Source of the DNA: JAGREO01 sp020446285
GTDB lineage: Bacteria; Pseudomonadota; Alphaproteobacteria; Geminicoccales; Geminicoccaceae
Direction: 5' to 3'
Length of the DNA: 64,000 nucleotides
Assembly (NCBI GenBank): GCA_041398005.1
Contig: JAWKVP010000003.1
Location: 248,001-312,000, forward strand
Under the pieces are notes generated by a model. That model worked only from the letters and a program-made list of their open reading frames with translations. It ran no database searches and had not been told where the DNA came from. The translations under genes were made by a program, and so were the position numbers. The first letter of the stretch is position 1. Each line of letters begins with the position of its first letter. Below are positions 9,179-18,463 of this stretch, piece by piece.

Positions 9179-10057
9179 ATGGTCGAAGTCATCGACGTCC
9201 TCATGAACCTCGAGCGAATGAACGGCTCATTCAACAAACGTGAGCAACGGGTCGCCGATTTCGTCAGAGCAAACCTCGACAAGGCGACGCTCATGCGCCA
9301 GAGCGATATCGCCAGCGCTGCCGACGTCTCTGTCGCGACCGTCAACAGATTCTGTCAGACGATCGGTTGCAGCGGCTTTCGCGAATTCCAGATCTGGCTC
9401 GCTCGCAGTGTCGCCGTCGGGATGCAGTATCTCCGCGAACCGGCCGAATCCCGGATCGAGCCCGCCGCGCTCGTCGACCATGTGTTCAGCACGATTGTCG
9501 ACGGCCTCAATCTCGCCCGCTCGCAGATCACCAAGGAGATGATCGACAGTGCCTGCCAGTTGATCGTCGCGGCAAGGCGGGTGGTGATCTTCGGCACAGG
9601 CGGCGGATCGACGATGGTGGCGCGCGAGGCGGCGAACCGGTTCTTCCGGCTTGGCATCATCGCTGATGCCTATACGGACGAATATGCACAGCGCATGGTT
9701 GCCTCGACCCTGCACACCTCCGATATCGTGTTCGTGATCTCCAATTCCGGCGCCGTCCGCTCCATTCTCGATTCTCTCGCTGTCGCGAGGCAATACGGCG
9801 CACGAGCGATCGTCATGTCCCGGAGCGACTCGCCTGCGGCGGGGCAGGCCGATGCGCTTATAAGCGTGAACATTCCCGAGAATCCCGACATCTACAAACC
9901 AACAGCCTCACGCATCGTGCAGATCGCGGTACTCGACGTTCTCGCCACCGCCGTCGCCAAGGCTCGACCCGAATTCACCAAAGAGACGCTGCGCCGCGTG
10001 CGCACCGCCCTCGTCTCGCTCGGCGACGACAGCCAGCCGCGCCCGATCGGCGACTGA
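9179..10057 (+). CDS. MurR/RpiR family transcriptional regulator
   Basis: This 292-residue regulator has an N-terminal RpiR-type HTH domain (residues about 1-80, including SDIASAADVSVATVNRFCQ) followed by a SIS sugar-phosphate-binding domain (about 125-265, with VVIFGTGGGSTMVAREAANR and VFVISNSGAVRSILDSLAVA). Such proteins sense phosphosugars and usually sit beside the sugar catabolism genes they control. Here no sugar genes are adjacent, so the target is unknown. The ATG at 9179 gives the normal family N-terminus, although no strong ribosome-binding site precedes it. Confidence 0.87.
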   Translation: MVEVIDVLMNLERMNGSFNKREQRVADFVRANLDKATLMRQSDIASAADVSVATVNRFCQTIGCSGFREFQIWLARSVAVGMQYLREPAESRIEPAALVDHVFSTIVDGLNLARSQITKEMIDSACQLIVAARRVVIFGTGGGSTMVAREAANRFFRLGIIADAYTDEYAQRMVASTLHTSDIVFVISNSGAVRSILDSLAVARQYGARAIVMSRSDSPAAGQADALISVNIPENPDIYKPTASRIVQIAVLDVLATAVAKARPEFTKETLRRVRTALVSLGDDSQPRPIGD

Positions 10058-10075
10058 CGGCATGACGCATGAATG

Positions 10076-10711
10076 TCATCGGCATGGCCGAACGAGCGCA
10101 TGCCGGGCGGTCTCGCATTCCTGGCGTATGCAGCACCCTTCGAGATGGTCATTGACCATGCCCATCGCCTGCATGAACGCATAGACGGTGGTCGGGCCGA
10201 CAAAGCTCCATCCGCGGCGCTTGAGGTCTTTTGATATCTCGGTCGAACGGTCGGTCTTTCCCAGCGTCATGGCGGTGGCATGGTCGAGACGTTTCGGGCG
10301 CTCGTCGGCACCGGGCTCGAAACGCCAGAAATAGCGGGCAAGCGACCCCTCCTTCTCGACGAGTTCGACAGCCCGTGCGGCATTGTTGATGACCGAGCGG
10401 ATCTTTCCCCTGTGGCGGACGATTCCCTTGTCCTGCAACAGGCGTTCAACATCCTCCTCGCCGAGGCGTGCGATGGCCCTGAAATCGAAATCGAGAAAGG
10501 CCGCACGGAAATTCTCCCGCTTCCTGAGGATCGTCAGCCAGGAAAGCCCGGCCTGAAAACCCTCGAGGCAGATCTTCTCGAAGAGCCTGCGATCATCGGT
10601 GACAGGACGTCCCCATTCGCGGTCATGATAGGCGACGTAGAGCGGATCCTTCCCCGGCCACCAGCAGCGCGTCTTCCCGTCCTCACCCTCGATCAGCCCT
10701 GCTTCAGCCAT
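10076..10711 (-). CDS. tag: DNA-3-methyladenine glycosylase I
   Basis: This 211-residue protein matches Tag, which removes 3-methyladenine from alkylated DNA in base excision repair. Visible family features are the N-terminal zinc-binding Cys (RCWWPG), the segment YHDREWGRPVTDDRRLFEKI, the helix LSWLTILRKRENFRAAF, and the C-terminal GWSFVGPTTVYAFMQAMGMV followed by DHLEGCC. The reading frame runs open far upstream, but homology begins at the chosen ATG. It is convergent with the RpiR gene (18-base gap) and transcribed away from the small lipoprotein gene. Confidence 0.93.
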   Translation of the reverse strand: MAEAGLIEGEDGKTRCWWPGKDPLYVAYHDREWGRPVTDDRRLFEKICLEGFQAGLSWLTILRKRENFRAAFLDFDFRAIARLGEEDVERLLQDKGIVRHRGKIRSVINNAARAVELVEKEGSLARYFWRFEPGADERPKRLDHATAMTLGKTDRSTEISKDLKRRGWSFVGPTTVYAFMQAMGMVNDHLEGCCIRQECETARHALVRPCR

Positions 10712-10784
10712 GTGCCATCCGTCCCCGCATGAAAAACCCGCGTTGTGGCTACCAGCTTGCGCACAACAAGCAAACAGCGTTCGC

Positions 10785-10813
10785 TTGACAAAGTCGATAG
10801 GATTATTTACCTT
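10785..10813 (+). promoter_or_regulatory. Probable promoter for the small lipoprotein gene
   Basis: A consensus -35 box TTGACA (10785-10790) is followed after 17 bases by TACCTT (10808-10813), a weak -10. The downstream ATG at 10841 has a good ribosome-binding site (TGGAGG). Confidence 0.45.
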
Positions 10814-10840
10814 TAAAAAAGATTCACTCTGGAGGTTTTC

Positions 10841-11146
10841 ATGCGTTCCTGTCTTCTGGCCCTCACGACCTCGATCGCCCTTTCCGGCTGCACCGATCTG
10901 CAGGGGATCGGCAGTGCCGCCATCGAGAAACGGCGGATGATGAACGACCTGCAGGCACGGGCGACACTCGCAGCCACATGCGACATCGCCATCGGCTCGT
11001 ATTTCCGCGCGTTGAATGATCAGGAACGGCGCTTCGCTGCACTCGTCTGCGGCGGCGCCGGAACACTCGACACCGTGCGCGACCAGTCGACCGCGCCGAC
11101 CGCCGAAGTGAGCCTGATGCGCAACATGGAGAGTATGGTGGAATAG
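10841..11146 (+). CDS. Small putative lipoprotein
   Basis: This 101-residue protein begins with a signal sequence and lipobox (LALTTSIALSGC, Cys at about residue 17) and is predicted to be membrane-anchored. The mature part has two Cys in the middle (TCDIAIGSYF and LVCGG) that could pair. I do not recognise the family. The start is supported by a TGGAGG ribosome-binding site seven bases upstream and by an upstream -35 TTGACA. It lies 64 bases before the OsmC-type gene. Confidence 0.65.
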   Translation: MRSCLLALTTSIALSGCTDLQGIGSAAIEKRRMMNDLQARATLAATCDIAIGSYFRALNDQERRFAALVCGGAGTLDTVRDQSTAPTAEVSLMRNMESMVE

Positions 11147-11210
11147 GCTTGACGGGCACGGACATTCCGCTTTGATCGCCGCCGGACAATGAAATCGGGG
11201 AAGATGCTTC

Positions 11211-11627
11211 ATGGAGGGGCGGATCAAGTGGGTCGAGGGGCGGCGTTTCGTGGCGTCCTCGCAGAGCGGCCACGCTATCGTCATCGACGGGCCCAAAAGT
11301 GCCGGCGGAGACAATCTCGGCCCTAGCCCGATGGAAATCGTTCTGCTCGGCGCGGGCGGCTGTTCCACTTTCGATGTGATCGAGATTCTGAAGAAATCCC
11401 GTCAGGATGTCCGTGACTGCGAACTGGTCATGAATGCCGACCGCGCCGACGAGGCGCCGAGAGTTTTCACGAAGATATCCATGCACTTCATCGTCACCGG
11501 CCGGGAGCTGAATGCGAAGGCGGTGCAGCGCGCCATCGACCTGTCGCGGGAGAAATACTGTTCGGCAACCGCCATGCTCGGCCGAACGGCGGAAATTGCC
11601 TGCAGCTTCGAGATCATCGAGATCTGA
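11211..11627 (+). CDS. OsmC family protein
   Basis: This 138-residue OsmC/Ohr-like protein has the typical segment GPSPMEIVLLGAGGCSTFDV containing the first conserved Cys, and a second Cys in SREKYCSATAMLG. OsmC-like proteins are cytoplasmic dimers, and many reduce organic hydroperoxides with a Cys pair. The subgroup seen here (one Cys after GAGG, one in KYCS) is the general OsmC/YhfA type. The gene is convergent with the GNAT gene 16 bases away. Confidence 0.85.
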   Translation: MEGRIKWVEGRRFVASSQSGHAIVIDGPKSAGGDNLGPSPMEIVLLGAGGCSTFDVIEILKKSRQDVRDCELVMNADRADEAPRVFTKISMHFIVTGRELNAKAVQRAIDLSREKYCSATAMLGRTAEIACSFEIIEI

Positions 11628-11643
11628 AGCGCATCCTCTTCGC

Positions 11644-12321
11644 TCATGCGTTCGAGCGCTGGCTCCGTTCGAGGGAACGTTTCTGGCGCCCATCGGATTC
11701 GAAATTTTCAGGAGCCAGCCAGGCAAGAAGTGCCTTGCGCCTCGCCGGCCATTCATTGTCGAGAATGCTGAACCAGGCAGTGTCGCGATTGCGTCCCTTG
11801 ACGACGAGGTGCTGGCGAAAGATGCCCTCGAATGTGAAACCGAGGCGCAGTGCCGCCTCCCGGCTTGCGTGGTTCTCGGCGTTGCACTTCCACTCCAGCC
11901 GACGATAGCCAAGCACACTCATCGCCTCATCCATCAAGAGGAACAGGCCTTCGGTCGCCGACGCGGTTTTCTGCAGTACCGGTGAAAACCAGATATGACC
12001 GATCTCGATCGTCCCCTGCTCCGGCGCGATGCGCAGAAACGAACACATGCCCTTCGCGCGGTTGTCGGACCGGTCGACGATGGCGAAAAAGAGCGGATCA
12101 GCTGCTGTCGAACACTGGTCCAGCCATTCACCCATGGCCGCCTCGTCGATAAAGGGACCGTACCCAAGCCAGTCCCAGACCCGTTTGCCCGCCTCCCCTT
12201 CATGTCCGGTCACGAACAGATCATGCAGGTGGCGGGAACGCATCACGGGTTCGAGCCGTACACGCGGACCTTCGAGCACGTCGCGGGCGGGGCGGTGAGC
12301 GGGTAGCCTGATCTCGTTCAA
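11644..12321 (-). CDS. GNAT family N-acetyltransferase (RimJ/RimL type)
   Basis: This protein of about 225 residues has the GNAT acetyl-CoA fold of the RimJ/RimL-like subgroup. Features are GPRVRLEPV at the N-terminus, the beta strand IEIGHIWFSP, and the segment RRLEWKCNAENHASREAALR-LGFTFEGIFRQH. The substrate is unknown; relatives acetylate protein N-termini or small amines. The start is uncertain: a TTG at 12321 lies about 8 bases after AAGGA and fits the family length, whereas an ATG at 12369 would add 16 residues. The secreted-protein gene begins upstream on the same strand and its 3' end overlaps the longer alternative. Confidence 0.82.
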   Translation of the reverse strand: MNEIRLPAHRPARDVLEGPRVRLEPVMRSRHLHDLFVTGHEGEAGKRVWDWLGYGPFIDEAAMGEWLDQCSTAADPLFFAIVDRSDNRAKGMCSFLRIAPEQGTIEIGHIWFSPVLQKTASATEGLFLLMDEAMSVLGYRRLEWKCNAENHASREAALRLGFTFEGIFRQHLVVKGRNRDTAWFSILDNEWPARRKALLAWLAPENFESDGRQKRSLERSQRSNA

Positions 12322-12388
12322 GAGGATGACATCCTTTCTGCAAACATCATTCGTTTTGCATATCAGCATGCCACCGGAAATCGCCCGG

Positions 12389-12979
12389 TTACTCCGGCTG
12401 CGCCAGTTCCAATTCCCGATCCTCACCGGGATCATTTGCATCCATGCGGCCGCCTTCAACCAGAAGATGTTGCAGAACAGGTTCGCCGTGAACAGCGGAT
12501 CGTGGCCAGGATCCATCCTCACCGGCGCCGATGGATCGCCTCTCCGCCTGCATGGGCATGAGCGAACGGGCGATGCAACAGCCCTCGATCGGTTCATCGC
12601 CGCCTATGGACAACAGAATGCTGAAAGGGTCCGGCAGGCTGTCGGCGAGCGTGTCAAGGGCCTCGCATGGTGCCGGCTTGATGGCGGCGACCATGGCGTG
12701 TCCCGGATTTTCGTGCAGCGTTCCACGCCACTGACTGCCAACCGACGACTCGCCTTCGACGGGAAAATGCGCACCCTCATAATATTCCTCGCGCCTCTGG
12801 CCGAGTTCATCTCCGGCATGGCGCATGACGGCCGAACGATTGTCGATGGCAAGCTGCCAGGGTTCTCCGACCCCTTCGCAATAGAACTGGTCTGTCAGCA
12901 GCATCCGCGCCTCGCCTGCTGTCGAAACAGACAGGGCGAGAAGGACACTGCAAAACCCGGTACCGGAGAAGAGATTCAT
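12389..12979 (-). CDS. Secreted protein of unknown function
   Basis: This 196-residue protein has a signal peptide (FCSVLLALSVSTAGEA) and a mature body with several Cys (FYCEG, APCEAL, EGCCIAR). I do not recognise the family. The segment DDEPIEGCCIARS-like near residue 130 and the acidic C-terminus give no clear function. It is transcribed toward the GNAT gene. The stop lies in a GC-rich stretch without a visible terminator. Confidence 0.55.
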   Translation of the reverse strand: MNLFSGTGFCSVLLALSVSTAGEARMLLTDQFYCEGVGEPWQLAIDNRSAVMRHAGDELGQRREEYYEGAHFPVEGESSVGSQWRGTLHENPGHAMVAAIKPAPCEALDTLADSLPDPFSILLSIGGDEPIEGCCIARSLMPMQAERRSIGAGEDGSWPRSAVHGEPVLQHLLVEGGRMDANDPGEDRELELAQPE

Positions 12980-13050
12980 GGCTTTCCCGTTGTCAAACGC
13001 TCAGTTGAAACAATCTAGACATCTTAAATCTTGCCAGACAATGATTCCAG

Positions 13051-13087
13051 CAAAACGACCGCTGGAAAACAATTGTTTCCAGCGGTC
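13051..13087 (-). terminator. Intrinsic terminator after the small membrane protein
   Basis: A perfect 12-bp stem (13057-13068 with 13076-13087, arm GACCGCTGGAAA) with a 7-base loop is followed on the minus strand by GTTTTG. It lies 48 bases past the 69-codon gene. Confidence 0.6.
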
Positions 13088-13134
13088 CAGTGTACAAACC
13101 ATCAGATTATCTACTTTCAGGAGACCGTATTTTT

Positions 13135-13344
13135 CTATTTGAGCGAAGCGCTGTTCCCTTTCCAGTCGGTCATGTCCTGACCCGAACCATGGTGAATCGG
13201 ACCGATACGGTCATGCAGCGCAGCCGCAAGGATAAATGCTGCCAGAATGGCGGCGATCATTGCCGTACCGAGCGGGCTTCTCCACTCGCGGAACCGCCCA
13301 CTCGAACTGTTGTCGCACTGGATCGCCCTGGTCATACCAGTCAT
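13135..13344 (-). CDS. Small single-pass membrane protein
   Basis: This 69-residue protein has one clear membrane helix (MIAAILAAFILAAALH) and a short hydrophilic tail. I do not recognise it. A GGAG ribosome-binding site lies about 9 bases before the ATG and a terminator hairpin follows, so expression as a single-gene unit is plausible. It lies downstream of gyrB on the same strand. Confidence 0.5.
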   Translation of the reverse strand: MTGMTRAIQCDNSSSGRFREWRSPLGTAMIAAILAAFILAAALHDRIGPIHHGSGQDMTDWKGNSASLK

Positions 13345-13451
13345 GAGCTCTTCTCCATTTTCATCGGGAAGGCCAGACTGCAGAGATTGGATTAAAAACT
13401 GAAACGAATAGATATGATGGAAACCATCACAATTCGTTATGAGATTGCAGG

Positions 13452-15893
13452 TCAGATATCGAGATTGACCACCTTGAGCGCATTGTCCTGAATGAACTCG
13501 CGCCTCGGCTCGACGACATCGCCCATGAGGGTGGTGAAGATGTCATCGGCCTCGTCTGCATGGTCGATGCGTACCTGAATGAGAGAGCGGATCTCCGGGT
13601 CGAGTGTGGTTTCCCAGAGCTGACCCGGATTCATCTCGCCGAGCCCCTTGTAACGCTGGATGGAGAGGCCCTTGCGGCCGAGCTGCAGAACCGATTCGAC
13701 CAGCGAGACGGGACCATCGACACGCATCTGCTGATCCTTGCGTTCGAGTGTGCAGGAAGCATCGAAGATGTCCCCCATCCGCGCCAGCGCTTCGGCAAGC
13801 CTGCGTGCCTCGGGTGCTCGCGCAAGAGCCGGTTCCAGCCGGTGGCGCACACGGCGTTCGCCGAGCTGGTGATGGAAGATGAGCTCACCCTCGTCGGTAG
13901 CATGGACCTGCCAGCCACCCTGCCCGCGTTCGCCGAGGCGTCGCGCAACCTCCTGACCAAGTGTCAGAGCCGCGGTCTCATCGCTCATGGCGCCCTCGGC
14001 AAACGCACCGGTCAAGGCAAGCGCCTCGACCATCTCGACAGGATGACGGCGTGACAGGCTCAGCACCATGGACCGCGCGGTGCGCGCATGTTCGACGAGC
14101 CCTGTCAGCTCCTCGCCTTCGAGCCTGCGTTCTTCGTTGATAACAAGCGTGCTGTCATCAATGCCCGTGGCGATCAGATGATTCTCCAGCGCCTCGTCAT
14201 CCTTGAGATAACGTTCCTTCTGTCCGCGCTTGACCTTGTAAAGCGGCGGCTGGGCAATGTAGAGAAAGCCGCCTTCGACAACCTGTGGCAGGTGGCGGTA
14301 GAAGAAGGTCAACAGAAGTGTGCGGATATGGCTGCCGTCGACATCGGCATCCGTCATGATGATGATCTTGTGATAGCGCAGCTTGGCGATGTCGAAATCG
14401 TCGCGGATGCCGGTGCCGAGTGCAGTGATCAGCGTGCCGATTTCCTGACTGGAGAGCACCTTGTCGAGACGCGCGCGTTCGACATTGAGGATCTTGCCGC
14501 GCAACGGCAGGATCGCCTGAGTGGCCCGGTCGCGGCCCTGTTTGGCCGAGCCGCCGGCGCTGTCGCCCTCGACGATGAAGAGTTCGGCCTTGGCCGGATC
14601 GCGTTCCTGGCAATCGGCGAGCTTGCCCGGCAGATTGGCGATATCGAGCGCACCCTTGCGCCGGGTCAGTTCACGCGCCTTTCGTGCGGCCTCGCGCGCG
14701 GTTGCCGCCTCGACTGTCTTGGAGAGGATCACCTTGGCTTCCTGCGGATGCTCCTCGAACCAGCGGCCCATGGCATCGGAAATCAGCCCCTGAACGACCG
14801 GCGTCACCTCCGAACTGACGAGCTTGTCCTTGGTCTGCGAGGAGAATTTCGGATCCGGCATTTTCACCGACAGAACGCAGGTCAGCCCCTCGCGCATGTC
14901 CTCGCCGGTGAGTGTCACCTTGTCCCGTTTGAGAATGCCGGTTTCCTCGGCATAGCGGTTGATGGTGCGGGTCAAGGCCGCACGAAAGCCGGCGAGATGT
15001 GTTCCGCCGTCTCGCTGCGGGATATTGTTGGTGAAACAGAGACAGGTCTCGTGATAGCCGTCGTTCCACTGCAGCGCGCATTCGACACTCAACCGGTCGC
15101 GCTCACCGGCCATGACGATGGGCGGATTGATGAGTGCGGCCTTGGTCCGGTCGAGGAATTCGACGAACATGCGCAGGCCACCGTCATAGTGCAGCACCTG
15201 TTCGAGCGGCTCGCTCGGCCGCTTGTCGCGAAGGACGATGCGCACCCCCGAATTGAGGAAGGCCAGCTCGCGAAGCCTGTGTTCAAGCGTGGCGTAGGAA
15301 AATTCCGTCTTCGAAAATGTTGCCGACGAGGGCATGAAGGTGATCTCGGTACCGCGTCGCCCCTCGGTCTTGCCGACTTCCGCGAGCGGGGCGACAGGCT
15401 CACCGCCGTTCTCAAAGCGGATCATGTATTCACTGCCGGTTCGCCAGATGCGCAGATCGAGCCATTCGGACAGCGCGTTGACAACCGAAACGCCGACTCC
15501 GTGCAAGCCTCCCGAAACCTTGTAGGAGTTCTGGTTGAACTTCCCGCCGGCATGGAGAACGGTCATGATGACTTCGGCAGCCGAGCGCCCCTCCCCCTCG
15601 TGCATATCGACGGGAATGCCGCGGCCATTGTCGGAGACGGTACAGGAGCCATCGGCATTGAGCGTTACGCCCACTTCGCTCGCATGTCCCGCGAGCGCCT
15701 CGTCGATGGCATTGTCGACCACCTCGAACACCATGTGGTGAAGGCCGGAGCCGTCGTCCGTATCGCCGATATACATGCCGGGACGAAGACGCACCGCCTC
15801 CAGCCCTTCGAGAACCTGAATGGAACTGGCGTCATAGGAAGACTCGGCCGGAGTCGCGCCCTCATTGGGATCACCGCTGGTCGGTTCACTCAT
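13452..15893 (-). CDS. gyrB: DNA gyrase subunit B
   Basis: This 813-residue protein is the ATPase subunit of DNA gyrase. It has a GHKL ATP-binding N-terminus (VRLRPGMYIGDT, HHMVFEVVDNAIDEALAG), a transducer domain, and a TOPRIM domain (FIVEGDSAGGSAKQGRDR and the DAD-like TDADVDGSHIRTLLL). The C-terminal domain ends RREFIQDNALKVVNLDI. Length and motif order fit gyrB rather than parE, as does the recF-gyrB linkage. Its start overlaps the recF stop by eight bases, so the genes are probably co-transcribed. Confidence 0.97.
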   Translation of the reverse strand: MSEPTSGDPNEGATPAESSYDASSIQVLEGLEAVRLRPGMYIGDTDDGSGLHHMVFEVVDNAIDEALAGHASEVGVTLNADGSCTVSDNGRGIPVDMHEGEGRSAAEVIMTVLHAGGKFNQNSYKVSGGLHGVGVSVVNALSEWLDLRIWRTGSEYMIRFENGGEPVAPLAEVGKTEGRRGTEITFMPSSATFSKTEFSYATLEHRLRELAFLNSGVRIVLRDKRPSEPLEQVLHYDGGLRMFVEFLDRTKAALINPPIVMAGERDRLSVECALQWNDGYHETCLCFTNNIPQRDGGTHLAGFRAALTRTINRYAEETGILKRDKVTLTGEDMREGLTCVLSVKMPDPKFSSQTKDKLVSSEVTPVVQGLISDAMGRWFEEHPQEAKVILSKTVEAATAREAARKARELTRRKGALDIANLPGKLADCQERDPAKAELFIVEGDSAGGSAKQGRDRATQAILPLRGKILNVERARLDKVLSSQEIGTLITALGTGIRDDFDIAKLRYHKIIIMTDADVDGSHIRTLLLTFFYRHLPQVVEGGFLYIAQPPLYKVKRGQKERYLKDDEALENHLIATGIDDSTLVINEERRLEGEELTGLVEHARTARSMVLSLSRRHPVEMVEALALTGAFAEGAMSDETAALTLGQEVARRLGERGQGGWQVHATDEGELIFHHQLGERRVRHRLEPALARAPEARRLAEALARMGDIFDASCTLERKDQQMRVDGPVSLVESVLQLGRKGLSIQRYKGLGEMNPGQLWETTLDPEIRSLIQVRIDHADEADDIFTTLMGDVVEPRREFIQDNALKVVNLDI

Positions 15894-17046
15894 GATTGCT
15901 CAATCGCCCCTCATCCACATGGAAGAATTGTGCCCGTCCAGAAAGCGCCCCGAAAAGGGATTTGTCAGTTCCGGTGAGCCAGACCTGCGCGTCGAGCGCC
16001 AGAAGCGCTTCGCAGAGCGCGTCCCGACGCGCGCTGTCGAGATGGGCGGCCACCTCGTCGAGCAGCAGTATTGGTGTCATGCCCGAACGTTCGCGGCGAA
16101 GTTCCGCCTCCGCCATGACCATGGCCAGCAGAACCGCCTTCTGCCGTCCGGTGGAGAGCCGCGCCGCTGGTTCGCGGCGCACGGCCTCGCACACATCGAG
16201 ATCGCTCCTGTGCACACCGTGCTGCGCACCCCCGGCGAGTTCATCGCGCCCGCGCGAGCGCGCGAGCGCTTCGCAGAGCCGCTGCTCCGTATCGAGCGCA
16301 CTCATCTCCAGCAACCAGCCTTCTACCTCGCCCGAAGGCGCGAGTTCCACTGCCGGCAGGTCGAGCACCGGGTTGCGCAGGCGGGCGTTGAGAGCCCCGA
16401 TCACCTCGATGCGGGCGGCGGCGATGGCTACCGCCGGCTCGGCCATCCGGGTTTCCAGAACCTTGAGCCAGGCAGGATCGCCCGCCCCGTCACGCAGCAC
16501 CGCCGAACGTTCGCGCATCGCCCGCTCATAAGCCGCAACCCGCGTGGCGTGATCGGGCTGGACCGCGAGCGCCAGACGATCGAGCAGGCGGCGCCGGCCG
16601 CTGGCGGCATCGCCGAGAATCCGGTCCATCGACGGCACCAGCCATGAAACACCGAAGAACATCCCCAGCTCCGACTGCCCCCGCAGGTTGCGGTCGAACA
16701 GACGGACAAAACGCCTGTCATGGGAAGGATCGCGACCGGTGGCGATGTCCAGCGGTCCGTCGATCGTCGAGAGGCGCGCCCTGAGAACGAACGGTCCCGC
16801 ATCATCACGGTCGAGTTCGGCAAGCGCCGCCCGCCTCAGCCCCCGTCCCGGAGAAAGCAGGGATATGGCTTCGAGCAGGTTGGTCTTGCCGGCGCCATTC
16901 GCGCCGGTAAGCACCACGATCCCGTCGTCAACCGCCAGTGACAGTTGCCGGTAATTGCGAAAATCGCGCAATTCGAGTGTCGAAAGAGCCGCTCTTGGCT
17001 GTGAGCCGGCAACCTCCTCCGCGAGTGCCAGGGCTGCCGCCATCAA
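15886..17046 (-). CDS. recF: DNA replication/repair protein RecF
   Basis: This 386-residue SMC-like ATPase loads RecA at single-strand gaps. It shows Walker A GANGAGKTNLLEA near residue 50, a signature region (STGRQKAVLLAM) and Walker B ILLLDEVAAHLD near residue 335. The start overlaps the dnaN stop by four bases and the stop overlaps gyrB, placing it in the dnaN-recF-gyrB operon. Confidence 0.95.
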   Translation of the reverse strand: MMAAALALAEEVAGSQPRAALSTLELRDFRNYRQLSLAVDDGIVVLTGANGAGKTNLLEAISLLSPGRGLRRAALAELDRDDAGPFVLRARLSTIDGPLDIATGRDPSHDRRFVRLFDRNLRGQSELGMFFGVSWLVPSMDRILGDAASGRRRLLDRLALAVQPDHATRVAAYERAMRERSAVLRDGAGDPAWLKVLETRMAEPAVAIAAARIEVIGALNARLRNPVLDLPAVELAPSGEVEGWLLEMSALDTEQRLCEALARSRGRDELAGGAQHGVHRSDLDVCEAVRREPAARLSTGRQKAVLLAMVMAEAELRRERSGMTPILLLDEVAAHLDSARRDALCEALLALDAQVWLTGTDKSLFGALSGRAQFFHVDEGRLSNHE

Positions 17047-18176
17047 ACACGCATCGGCATGAGAACGTAGAGCGTGCTGCCGTCCTCCGGATCGCGCACG
17101 AGCGTCGGAGCGCCGGGGTTGGACATTTCCAGCACGACCCCCTCGCCGTCGACCTCACCCAGGATATCAAGCACATACCGGGCATTGAAGCCGATTTCCA
17201 ACGGCTTGCCATCGAGTGACCCGTCGAGTTCCTCCACCGCACGGCCGGATTCGGCGCTGACCGCCGACAGGATCACGCGCTCGTCCTCGAAATGGAGTTT
17301 CACTGCCCGGGCGCGCTCGGTGGAAATGGTGGCCACCCGGTCGACCGCATCGGCGAAAGGCTTCGCCTCCAGTTTCGCAATCGTCTCGTTTCCGGACGGG
17401 ATGACGCGTTCATAATCCGGGAACGTCCCCTCGATCAGCCGCGAGACGAGTACGGCGGAATCGAGCAGGAAACGGATGCGCTTGTCCGACACATCGACCG
17501 TGACATGGCCATCGACAGTCTCGATCAGCTTGCGCAGTTCTCCCACCGTCTTGCGCGGCACGATGATCGCCGGAATATTCTCGGCTCCCGCCGGCAGCGC
17601 CACCTCGACACGGGCAAGCCTGTGCCCGTCGGTCGCAACGCCGCGAAGCGTGCTCGTGGCTCCCTCGATCCGGGCATGCATGTGAATGCCGTTAAGATAG
17701 TAACGGGTTTCCTCGGTAGAAACGGCAAAGCGGGTCTTGTCGATGAGCTTGCGCAGGTCGGCGGCGGGAATCTCGAAACGCACATCGAGACCGTCGCCGG
17801 GCATGGCCGGGAACTCGTCGGAGGGGAGACACGGCAGGTTGAACACCGAACGACCCGCCCGAACCGTCAGTTCGACACCGCTCACGCCCTCGCGCGGTCG
17901 CCCGATCTCGAGCGAGACCTCGCTGCCCTCGGGCAGTTTGCGGATGATGTCGAAAAGCGTATGCGCCGCCACCGTGGTTTCACCCGGTTCGGCGACTCGT
18001 GCCGGCTCGTGCGCCTCGAGCGAGAGATCCATATCGGTGGCGGTCATCACGAGTTCGCCGGAATCGGCACGCAGCTTGACGTTCGACAATATGGGAATGG
18101 TGGAACGGCGCTCGACGACGTTCTGCACATGCGAAAGCGACCTGAGAAGTGCTGTCCGTTCGATACTGAGCTTCAT
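17043..18176 (-). CDS. dnaN: DNA polymerase III beta subunit (sliding clamp)
   Basis: The 377-residue product is the processivity clamp. It begins MKLSIERTALLRSLSHVQNV, contains SNVKLRADSGELVMTATDMD and RFLLDSAVLVSRLIEGTFPD, and ends with the canonical YVLMPMRV. Its length and three-domain repeat fit DnaN. It is the first gene of the dnaN-recF-gyrB run. A 287-base gap (18177-18463) separates it from dnaA, in which I see neither a gene nor a clear DnaA box. Confidence 0.97.
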   Translation of the reverse strand: MKLSIERTALLRSLSHVQNVVERRSTIPILSNVKLRADSGELVMTATDMDLSLEAHEPARVAEPGETTVAAHTLFDIIRKLPEGSEVSLEIGRPREGVSGVELTVRAGRSVFNLPCLPSDEFPAMPGDGLDVRFEIPAADLRKLIDKTRFAVSTEETRYYLNGIHMHARIEGATSTLRGVATDGHRLARVEVALPAGAENIPAIIVPRKTVGELRKLIETVDGHVTVDVSDKRIRFLLDSAVLVSRLIEGTFPDYERVIPSGNETIAKLEAKPFADAVDRVATISTERARAVKLHFEDERVILSAVSAESGRAVEELDGSLDGKPLEIGFNARYVLDILGEVDGEGVVLEMSNPGAPTLVRDPEDGSTLYVLMPMRV

Positions 18177-18463
18177 GGGCCGTGCGAATCTCTCGAGGAT
18201 TTGTGCATCTTTTCGGCCCGTCGAACGCTGCCTTCAGCCCGCTGCCTCAGACCCCGCTGCCTCAGACAATGGACCCATCACGCCGAGCCAACAACCGGAA
18301 GCAGAGCTCGCCGACCTCGCAACCGGGAGCAAAAGCTAGCAGATTTCACGACCAAGGTTGATTGTTTTTTGTACTCGCGCCGCGGAATTCGTACGGATTC
18401 GAGACTGTTGGCGCTACTCGCGCAATCACTGCGGACAGCCGAGGTCTCGCCTGGACCGCACAG

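Noticed and set aside
10712..11368. N-terminal extension of the tag reading frame
   Set aside because: It overlaps the lipoprotein and OsmC-type genes and has no homology; Tag starts at 10711.
14088..15977. 629-codon plus-strand ORF opposite gyrB
   Set aside because: It is the antisense shadow of a GC-rich gene; gyrB on the minus strand has full motif support.
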